A stretch of DNA of 15,912 nt, taken from NCBI GenBank assembly GCA_003550305.1, contig QKYT01000024.1, forward strand, positions 352,569 to 368,480, read 5' to 3'. This DNA is from Glomus cerebriforme. Its lineage: Eukaryota; Glomeromycota; Glomeromycetes; Glomerales; Glomeraceae. Below are positions 8,480-15,912 of the stretch, piece after piece. The number at the start of each line of letters is the position of its first letter. Within the stretch, counting starts at the first letter, position 1. The notes under the pieces are model-generated. The model saw nothing but the letters and a program-made list of their open reading frames with translations. It was not told the origin of the DNA and made no database searches. A program made the translations under genes and the position numbers.

Positions 8480-8560
8480 CATCGCACCAGCATTAAGGTA
8501 GAATTTCGGGGCAGAATTAAAAAACTTTGCCCAAAATTCCACTCTAATACTGGTGCGGTG
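8480..8560. repeat. Foldback element, 34-bp arms and 13-base loop
   Basis: The left arm (8480-8513, beginning CATCGCACCAG) and the reverse complement of the right arm (8527-8560, beginning CACCGCACCAG) match at 26 of 34 positions. Six of the eight mismatches are transitions. The arms are markedly more GC-rich than their surroundings. The loop at 8514-8526 is GAATTAAAAAACT. It could be a small foldback or MITE-like transposon remnant, or a structured RNA. No target-site duplication is obvious. Confidence 0.75.
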
Positions 8561-9030
8561 ATATTAAACAAATTTCATCTCATTTTATCTGTTATACAAA
8601 ATCTTTTTAAAAAGTTTTAATTAATAATATAAAAGAATAATGTTTTTTTTTTTTACTTTTATAATAAAATTTGAAAAATTGTAATAATAATTGTTAAATT
8701 TGATTTGTAAAAAAAGCAATACTATAATAAAAATTCAGTTATACATATACTGTACATATACTGTATTTATGTTTATAAGTAATAAAAACAATTCTTAGCA
8801 TACAAATTCAGCTAAATGCCTTGGTTGTGCTTTAATTGATTCCATCATAACTTTGGAGAAAAAAATTAAATATTAACAATATAATGTTTCTTGTTTCTTT
8901 TTAGCATCACCATTGAAGTAGCTCTACTGTACTCTCAAGTATCTCAACTTAAATGTATCTCAATTCATTTATAAACGGACTAGCAGGTTGACTGGTTGAG
9001 ATTAACTTTTTTTTTCCAAAAGAATCATAC

Positions 9031-9058
9031 ATTATTATTATTATTATTATTATTATTA
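9031..9058. repeat. ATT trinucleotide microsatellite
   Basis: About nine uninterrupted ATT units. Lies in non-coding DNA. Confidence 0.9.
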
Positions 9059-9375
9059 CTTTTGTTTTTAGTTTTTGTATAGTATCTGGTATAGATCTGA
9101 ACATCTGAATAATCGGCTGATCTTGTAGGCGATGCTAGCCAGAATTAACGAATAAGTCTCGACCGGAATTAAAAGTATTCTCTCAAAAATGATTAGAAAG
9201 TTTTTTTTTTTTTAATTAGGGAAAATAATAACAAATAAAAATCAATTGATCGTGATAGAAGTTGTTTCATATTTATTACACAAAATGGTATTTCTCAATA
9301 AAGAAATCTGATGAATCCATCCGTGGATCGTATAATTTTTTCGGAAATAAACTATAAAAGATCAATATACCGTGA

Positions 9376-9480
9376 ATAATAATAATTATAAAACTGGTAA
9401 ACAAATCTTTTGATAAATTGGGTCATCGTTTAACCGCAATCAAAAGAAGAAAAGAAATCCTGTTTTTACCTTTACAGGTA
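9376..9480 (+). other. Exon-like open segment
   Basis: The frame from 9376 to the donor-like CAG|GTACGA at 9479 is open for 35 codons and reads protein-like (LVNKSFDKLGHRLTAIKRR near its middle). The DKLGHRL part faintly recalls the last helix of a SAM domain, but the rest of such a domain cannot be traced upstream. No convincing acceptor precedes it. Chance is the more likely explanation. Confidence 0.12.
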
Positions 9481-9909
9481 CGATAATGGTTAATAAAGTA
9501 CATGTGGCTTATATTTTATATTTGTATTTAAAGGAATTCATTTGAATTACCATAAAAAAAGGATCCCTTTCCGTGATACGATTAAGCCAACATAATAATT
9601 ATGGAAATTATTCCATTTACAATGATAATACCTAAAAATGTACCTAAAAAGAGAAAAAATTTTTTTTTTCTTTTTGTATACCCTAAGTAGGTAAATTTAC
9701 CAGAGTATTCTCCGAAATGTCATATTTCTTATCTTGATACCAATCGGATGATCGGGTTTTGATTCTCTTTAGTGCTTTGTGTAACGCTTTAGCGATGAAA
9801 CGAAGGGGTAAATGTTTTTTAGCTAATCGGGGTAATTATTTAAATAATTCTTTGTTAGATCAACAAACGATGTAAACCACATAGACATGTTTAGATAGAG
9901 ATGAACTGT

Positions 9910-9927
9910 AAAAAAAAAAAAAAAAAA
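9910..9927. repeat. Run of 18 A
   Basis: Uninterrupted A homopolymer, one of the longest in the window. It could be a length-variable site or a weak point for assembly. Confidence 0.95.
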
Positions 9928-9995
9928 TAATGTTGGTACACATTTCCAAATATAGTTTCCAAAAGATCTATATTTTCAGAAAAGCAATTCAAAAG

Positions 9996-10024
9996 AAAAA
10001 AAAAAAATTTTTTTTTTTTTTTTT
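9996..10024. repeat. A12 followed directly by T17
   Basis: Twelve A (9996-10007) join 17 T (10008-10024) without interruption, making a perfect 24-bp A/T palindrome. Such tracts resist nucleosome wrapping. On the + strand the T run also forms an ideal polypyrimidine tract before TTACAG at 10026-10031. Confidence 0.95.
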
Positions 10025-10093
10025 GTTACAGATCAAATCGACGAATTGAAAGAATTGATTTATAGACTGATAGTTAAAGATAATCAAAAGTAA

Positions 10094-12094
10094 ATAGAAT
10101 TATTTGATAATCTTCAATGGCATAATCTAAGTCTTTTGATTCAAAGATATCATTTATTGTATAACGTAATTATTCTAACCTTACCTGTTCTTATTAACAT
10201 TTTGAATTGTATGATTAAAAGATTGTTAATATAGAAAAAAAAATCAATCATTTAATTAATTAAGATAAATGAACTGAAATACTTTTAAATTGGATCTAAT
10301 TATAATTTAATAATCAACTTTTTACTTTCTCTTTAATTGTCATTTAAAGAACATAATCGTTATAATATAATATAATAATATAATATAAAATCGATAAAAT
10401 CGAACTCTAAGCCCTTTAAATAGTGTAAATACATACTGTATAGTAATAATTATGTAATATGTATGTGTGAATTATTTGGTTTGTTTCAAGTACAAAGCCG
10501 CACAATACCGAAAAAAAATCACAAACACATCAAGAGAATTACCCCAGATTGCAAGTCAAGAAACGTGTTTTTTTTTTGTTTATTAAAATATTTTAAAAAA
10601 ATCGTTTTTGAATAAATATTTGTACCGAAAATTAATATTAGGATTATGGTTAGTTTCATTTTTATGAATTTTTCAATTTCAGTTGGAAAGTTCTATGTTT
10701 CCATAAACCGATCATTTATAGTTTAGTGTATTATCAAATTTGATCAGAAATTCTTGATAATATAAAGGCTTTTTTTGTTAACATTTATTATTGTTATACA
10801 GTATTTGATTCCACTTATGTAAGTTAAAATCTTTTTAAAAATGTCAATAATTTTTTTAACCAGATTTTTTTTAGATTTTACAAAATTTTTATCTAATAAA
10901 TTTTTTTGATACAATTAAACAATTTAAGCTATTGTACGTTTTTTACATTTTGGTAAAGGTGTAACTACTGTAACGTAACCAAAAATTCCATGGAAAAAAA
11001 TTTGATTTAAAATTTTACACAGGATTTTACACAATAAAAATTAAAAAAGCCAATATGTCACTTGATTATTTTTTAAATAAAAAAAAATAATTTTTTTTTA
11101 TATTAGGTCGGTTTATAGGATTATTAGGTATGCAATATTAAAATTAAAAAGAAATCCAATTCTATTAATATTAAATAAAAGAAAATTATTCATGTAATAA
11201 ATTAATTATCCAATTAAAAATATAAAAATAATTATGGATGATAAAAAGTAAAAAAAAAATAAATAATTAATTAATTAATAATTTGAATTCGATTGGATAA
11301 ATTTAATTTTTGTTTTGTATGGATCCTCGAGAAATGAAAAGAGAGGATACCTTTTTTTTTTTTGAATTTTATTATTACCCTAATTTAAAATTATTATTAT
11401 AGTTATTTTTTTTTTTGTTTTATATATAATTATTATTGTATATCAAAGTAAATTTTATTTACACGACACAAAAAAAAATATATCGAAAGATCAAAAAAAA
11501 AAAAAACTTACTGTAGGGTCTTAATAACTATGCATCAATGAAATTACACAAAAAAGCTTATCATATTCCTTTATTTTACATATAAATTATGTCTGTATCC
11601 ATGTTTCACCAAAAAAGCAAAGTTCTAGATTTACATCGTGCTGCGGGATGATCTTTTTCAGGAGGATTATTGTATATCACTTTGTTAGAAATCGAACTGC
11701 GGATATCTGTTAAACTTTTTTTCCGAATTCCTGTTTTAATTTATCATTTAAAACAAAGAATGACACACAGATAACCAAAATTAATTGTCGAATGTTTAAA
11801 AATATTGATTCAATCAAATGAATATTAAATATTTTTATCATGATATAAAGTACAAATTCTGTGTAAGGGCGTTAAATTCTTAATTAATACTTTGGATGTG
11901 ATCGCGAGATTTATCGAAAAATATTCAAAACTTTAACATTTAAAAAAAAAATATATAAATAAATCATAATCAAAATATGTACAAGCACAAAAATATTTAT
12001 AAAAAAAAAAAGCGTTCCCAAAAAAACTTTTTCTTTTTTTGGTTTAAACTTTAATATTAAAGTAAGGTAACACAGAAATCATATATTCTTACAG
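10094..12094. other. Non-coding AT-rich stretch with homopolymers
   Basis: No gene is supported. It contains TAATA-type repeats at 10362-10385, runs of ten or more T or A near 10568, 11352, 11406, 11493, 11942 and 12001, and TACWGTA words at 10434, 10797, 10966 and 11509. More GC-rich islands at 10480-10570 and 11590-11740 are open for about 45 codons in one or more frames but lack a start, a consistent splice pattern or a recognisable family. Confidence 0.4.
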
Positions 12095-12269
12095 ATTCAT
12101 TTATCGTCGATCGAATTGGTTGAATGATTTCTTTTTAAACTCCAATCAAAAAGAAAAGAAATCGGTCACCATAAAAGGAAACAATAATCTGGTGGTATCC
12201 TCTATCGTATTTTTAGCATCTTTTATTTCTATTTATTCTATTTTCCTTAAAAAAATCATTATTGAAGTC
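12095..12269 (+). other. Exon-like open segment with a membrane-type stretch
   Basis: After the acceptor ATATTCTTACAG, which ends at 12094, a frame stays open past 12269, where a donor-like GTGAGA begins at 12270. It encodes a basic, polar part (SNQKEKKSVTIKGNNN) followed by a hydrophobic segment of about 20 residues (VVSSIVFLASFISIYSIFL). No partner exon can be named, and the reading continues into an 18-T run if unspliced. It may be chance. Confidence 0.14.
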
Positions 12270-13207
12270 GTGAGATTTTTTTTTTTTTTTTTTAAACTAA
12301 TCCTCGTATTACGGTTCATTCCGATAAAACATCCGAGATTACCCTGATTTTCATACATTATCAATCAATTTTCATTTTTTTTTTTTTTTTGTACGCGGAT
12401 TTCTTTAAAAATATATAATAAATAATAATAATAAATGATTTTTTTTTTTGTTTTACGGATATTTTATCACGTGTATAAATAAGTTGCAGATTTGAGGTCA
12501 CAAAACGGATTTTTCTTTATTCCGGACCTAAATAATAATTAGGCCAAAGAAGAAAAAAAAAAAAAAAAAAGGATTTTTGTTCAGCGTAAAAATTGAAATA
12601 ATTTTTCGATGATCATTCCTTACTAGATTTAGGAAGAACCACCACATTTACGCACGATGTACGATACTTTATCCCGCCAAAAAAAAAAAAAATTTATAAA
12701 ACTTGTTTAAATTCTTGAAATTTCAAAAATAACCCAATAATACCTATATTTGACATCACACTCAAATTAAAAAAAGTTAATATTGTATCAATTTTGGTTT
12801 AGGATTAAAATCATAATGGAAAATTTTTCTTTTATTGAAAAGTTGTTGTGTTACATTTAAAAATAATTTTTTTTTATAATAATAACAATGGTTTCATAAT
12901 TTTTATTTAGAATTCATTTTTTTTTTTTTTTTTTACGATTAAAAAATGTTGCTCATTAACGTCATACATTAAAACCTGTTCAGTTTGAATTTTTTTTTTT
13001 ACAGTATGTGTACCAAAAAAAAATTTGGGGTATTTTTTTTTTTTTGTTTGGTTCGAAACAATGTCAACATAACATTTAATAAACCATCAAATAAAAAACC
13101 TGTTTATCTTTCACCTATTTTTTTATTGGTTATCAAAATATAAGGTCCCTTTAACGAACCTAAAAATATTTACATATTCTTTCGCGGACATCCCCTTTTA
13201 TTACAAT

Positions 13208-13259
13208 ATGGTGTGAATTGTTAAAAAAAGATTCTCTAAAGAAAAAATTTTCACACCAT
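13208..13259. repeat. 10-bp perfect inverted repeat with 32-base loop
   Basis: ATGGTGTGAA at 13208-13217 pairs exactly with TTCACACCAT at 13250-13259. The loop is A-rich. This could be a stem-loop in a transcript or a paired binding site. The GTGTGA core stands out from the AT-rich surroundings. Confidence 0.7.
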
Positions 13260-13912
13260 TCCCGTTGAACGATACACAAATAACCTAGAAAAGTTTAATA
13301 AATAAAAAGATGTATATACTGTACATATATATATTTTGAAGCCACCCTTCCAAATAATGATTTATTATTCATGAACTTGATTTCCATAGTCGAATGACAA
13401 TAAAAAATTGAACAAGAGCATTTTTCAAATTCTCGTGAAAAAAATGCATTTATTTATTATTATTATTATTTTGTGTAATCTTGATGACCTTTTTTTCGAT
13501 TTATTATTTTTTTTTTTCGAGTTTTGAAACATGACCAAGGTTTTATTTAAATTATTTACAGTATGTATAATAATGTATATTTAAAATATTTAAAATGTAT
13601 TATTATTATGTGCGTCGTTATGTATTTACTACTTAATGTACTTGATATATGTATGTACGTGCAATTTATAACTTGTGAAATAAATGCACCGGAAAAATTC
13701 ATTCTTTACTGACAACTTTCATACCTGTAAACAGTAACAATTTATTATATAAACCTTCCCTTTTAAACTTTGGTTATTAATATCGTTATGATTAATATTT
13801 GATACATTGTTTCCTTCTCAAGTGTACAATTTAATGCATTGTCATACAAATTAGGAAAAATAAAAAAAATAAAATAAAAATCAAGGACGAATATCATTGT
13901 AACTAAGATATT

Positions 13913-13940
13913 ATGTATGTATGTATGTATGTATATATAT
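13913..13940. repeat. ATGT tetranucleotide microsatellite running into AT repeats
   Basis: Five ATGT units are followed by a short TA run. Lies in non-coding DNA. Confidence 0.9.
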
Positions 13941-14211
13941 AATATATTCCTGTAAAGGAGTTGAATATTTATTATTATTTTTTTCATTTATTTTTTTTTT
14001 TTCTGTAATTATGATTACTAAATATCATCTTCCTTGCATATATATATGCATATTTATATTGATTGATTTTTTTGACGATTAATTTGTTTAACAAAGCATT
14101 CCAATTTTAGACAATAACGTAAACATTTTTTTAAAACAAAAAGTATGAAAAAAAAATTATATTGCATTCATAAACACATACATATAATGTAAATAATATA
14201 AATATATGTAA

Positions 14212-14523
14212 ATGCAATTTTCCAAAAATGTTCACCACGTTTTAAATGAATATTTTTTTTTTTTTTTTTACAAAAAAGAAAAGTCGGTAAAGTCCGGAGA
14301 ATATTTGAATATAAACTTAACTATAGGTTCCATGACTATCGCCATTAATTATTACATTATTCAAGTTCTAAATATCCGAAATTTATATGAAAATTACTAT
14401 ATTAGAAAAACAATTAAAATCATTTTATATGTAGGCTTATTTATTTTTTTTTTACACATGGTAACGATCCACGTTACATATTATAGGAAAGGAGTTTCCA
14501 ACATATCCGAAATATTACATTGA
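14212..14523 (+). CDS. Hypothetical 103-residue ORF with a membrane segment
   Basis: ATG at 14212 opens the longest simple frame in the gene-free part, ending in TGA at 14521-14523. A 17-T run inside it encodes a Phe stretch near residues 15-20. After that come GEYLNINLTIGSMTIAINYY, a basic stretch, and a hydrophobic segment IILYVGLFIFFLHMVTI near the C-terminus. No family is recognised. T-rich DNA yields such hydrophobic peptides by chance, and about one frame of this length is not surprising here. Confidence 0.15.
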   Translation: MQFSKNVHHVLNEYFFFFFYKKEKSVKSGEYLNINLTIGSMTIAINYYIIQVLNIRNLYENYYIRKTIKIILYVGLFIFFLHMVTIHVTYYRKGVSNISEILH

Positions 14524-15912
14524 ATATCATCATTGTTATTCAAATAAATACATCAATTTACCTACGTTTAGGAATTTGGGACAATTTAGGGAGTTTGTAA
14601 TTAAAAAATACCTAACATTATGTACATTACGTAATAATGTAAAACCTCCCCTTACTTAAATACTTAAATAAATGGATCAATGAAACCTACATTTAACGAT
14701 ACAAGATTACCAAAGTTGTATTAATCTGATGGTATGCTTAAAACGAATACGCGTGTTAAGTTGCCGTACGTACATTATGTCGTACACTTATTTTTATCAT
14801 ACGTATATTGTATATCATTTATTAAATTGTACAGTTGCTGTAAGCCGACAAGTAAAATTTTTTTATTATTATCATTTTCCTTTTTTACCTTTATGATTTT
14901 TTTTTTTAAACAAAAAATTTATAAATCTTTAACATTACCAAAGATTAGATTATGGTCAAATTCCACCTTATTCCGTAAAGATCTAACTTAAAAAGGTACG
15001 TGATACACAATAATTATAAAAAAAGATGATTATTATTGTATTTGATATCTTTAGAACGGTAAAATATTTTATAGGAAATTGTTTGATATCAAAATTAAAT
15101 AAAAACTATTTATTTATTTTTTTTTTAAGGGAATGAGATAATGTATGTTGATAAATAACTATTCCTAAAAGGTAAAAAAAAAAAAAAAAACCTTTGAATT
15201 GCGAATAATTGATTACAATAGTAACACATATTTTTTTTTCTTCTCACTGCGGTCATAGATTGTTTATTTATTCATCGGAAAATTCATTTGCTTTGTAGCA
15301 TTGTATACGTAAATTCTAATTATAGAAGTTATATATCTAAAATTTTTTATTTATAGATTAATTATTAATATATTGTTAGTTAGTATGTTATTAAATGTTA
15401 TAATATGACATCAATAATCAAATGGTACTAATACCACTTAATATTAGTTACTGCGTAGTATCGAATGTTTCAATATCATTTAATTTATTTGAAGATCTTT
15501 AAAATAAGTTTAACATATATTATATATTATATATATTTTTCGATAAACTAATAAAGTGAAAATTTTGTATGATTCTTGTCATTATAATATTTATTATATA
15601 AATCTATTTTTATTATCTTCATTAAAATAATAATAATAATAATCGGGAAGATTTCCAATAAATGATAAGCTTATTATATAATTATTAAAATTAAAGTTTT
15701 ACAAATGCCTAAATTTGTATGGGATTTTTTTTTTTTTTTTTATTTATTCGGTATTAAGTAAACTCTACTTATTAATACTACTATTCTCTCTGTCAATTTA
15801 TTCATACCCGACCTGTGCGTGAATATACATATAAATAGGTTTGAATATATATATATATACACACACATATATATATATTATTTTTTTTTTTGATATATTT
15901 CCCAAACTAAGA
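14524..15912. other. AT-rich stretch without a supported gene
   Basis: An 85-codon frame at 14734-14991 is open but T-rich and unrecognised. Other contents are the palindrome ATTACGTAAT at 14626-14635, an ACGCGT word near 14748, an A17 run at about 15174-15190, AAT repeats near 15628-15643, a T16 run near 15725-15740 and an AT/AC dinucleotide tract at 15845-15878. Confidence 0.4.
15845..15878. repeat. Compound AT/AC dinucleotide microsatellite
   Basis: AT repeats flank a short CA run and are followed by an 11-T tract. Confidence 0.85.

Larger units (their letters stand above)
8280..9372. other. Non-coding AT-rich stretch
   Basis: I see no supported gene. The stretch contains T runs at 8323-8336, 8643-8654 and 9201-9213, a foldback element at 8480-8560, a trinucleotide repeat at 9031-9058, three TACTGTA words at 8748, 8759 and 8925, and a GATCTGAA-like segment near 9095. 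Confidence 0.4.
9773..10093 (+). other. Possible terminal exon pair, phase compatible
   Basis: Segment 9773-9807 follows an acceptor (GATTCTCTTTAG) and ends at a donor (G|GTAAAT). Segment 10032-10093 follows a 17-T tract and TTACAG. Joining them keeps one frame, reading ALCNALAMKRR, then DQIDELKELIYRLIVKDNQK and a TAA at 10091-10093. The last part is helical and charged like a coiled coil. No upstream exons or start codon could be linked, and the minus strand is also open for about 46 codons across 9700-9840. This is a candidate only. Confidence 0.17.
12270..14211. other. Non-coding, homopolymer-dense stretch
   Basis: No gene is supported. Runs of 10 to 18 A or T recur every 50-150 bases from 12276 to 13040. 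The stretch also holds the 13208-13259 inverted repeat, TTA repeats near 13454-13470, the ATGT microsatellite at 13913-13932 and the palindrome TGCATATATATATGCA at 14035-14050. Confidence 0.45.

Noticed and set aside
8795..8848. Minus-strand terminal-exon-like stretch ending AEFVC
   Set aside because: It is only 17 codons. It follows an acceptor-like site, but no upstream exon in a matching phase could be found.
9700..9840. Minus-strand open stretch of about 46 codons containing ALHKALKRIKTRSSDWYQ
   Set aside because: It looks protein-like, but the acceptor lacks a pyrimidine tract, no partner exon fits the phase, and open stretches of this length are expected several times by chance here.
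11602..11745. Minus-strand open stretch of about 45 codons (SLTDIRSSISNKVIYNN and onward)
   Set aside because: It has no start codon, no matching splice partner and no recognised family. The plus strand is also partly open over the same bases.
13040..13055. tRNA B-box-like GGTTCGAAAC
   Set aside because: There is no matching A-box, acceptor stem or cloverleaf around it.
13763..13987. Minus-strand ORF of 74 residues
   Set aside because: It is driven by the ATGT microsatellite and A-rich runs and has no coding character.
14734..14991. Plus-strand ORF of 85 residues
   Set aside because: It has T-rich hydrophobic composition and includes homopolymer-encoded Phe runs. About one such frame is expected by chance.
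1..15912. CRISPR array, rRNA or bacterial operon
   Set aside because: There are no regularly spaced identical repeats and no rRNA-like blocks, and the spliced genes show the DNA is eukaryotic.

Overview
The window looks like nuclear DNA of a very AT-rich fungus, most likely an arbuscular mycorrhizal glomeromycote close to Rhizophagus irregularis. The evidence is the strong AT bias, long A and T runs, short introns (about 65 to 185 bp) with GT..TAG borders, genes with many small exons, and a decayed open frame that resembles a lineage-expanded Rhizophagus family. The species is inferred; no rRNA or other marker is present. The standard genetic code applies, because the long spliced gene uses CAA/CAG for Gln and has no internal stop.

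Layout. Bases 1-800 hold a degenerate protein-coding relic on the + strand, with five further stops in one continuous frame. Bases 815-1940 hold a 1.1-kb non-autonomous DNA transposon with short terminal inverted repeats, a 9-bp target-site duplication, sub-terminal GATCTGAA-type clusters and about five internal tandem units of 110-135 bp. Bases 1941-3188 are AT-rich spacer with a weak exon-like fragment. Bases 3189-3727 (minus) encode a complete two-exon NADAR-family protein of 153 residues. A compact 394-bp spacer containing a direct repeat and an 11-bp inverted repeat separates it from a divergently transcribed 16-exon gene at 4122-7504 (+). That gene encodes a 682-residue homologue of ARMH3 (C10orf76), an armadillo-like Golgi protein.

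Bases 7505-15912 are about 8.4 kb with no gene I can defend. This stretch is crowded with roughly thirty homopolymer runs of ten bases or more, microsatellites, a foldback element at 8480-8560, a second inverted repeat at 13208-13259, and an apparent excess of the heptamer TACAGTA/TACTGTA. A few exon-like open stretches and small ORFs are listed with low confidence, because open stretches of that size are expected by chance in six frames of such DNA.

The two solid genes share a promoter region but have no known common pathway. The NADAR protein belongs to a family of N-glycosidases and ADP-ribosyl-guanine hydrolases. ARMH3 works with PI4KB at the Golgi in animals. I see no CRISPR array, rRNA, tRNA or clearly novel multi-gene system. 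The most informative observations are the Gln/Trp-to-stop decay pattern, the intact transposon footprint, the complete NADAR gene, and the unusual splice sites in the ARMH3 gene.
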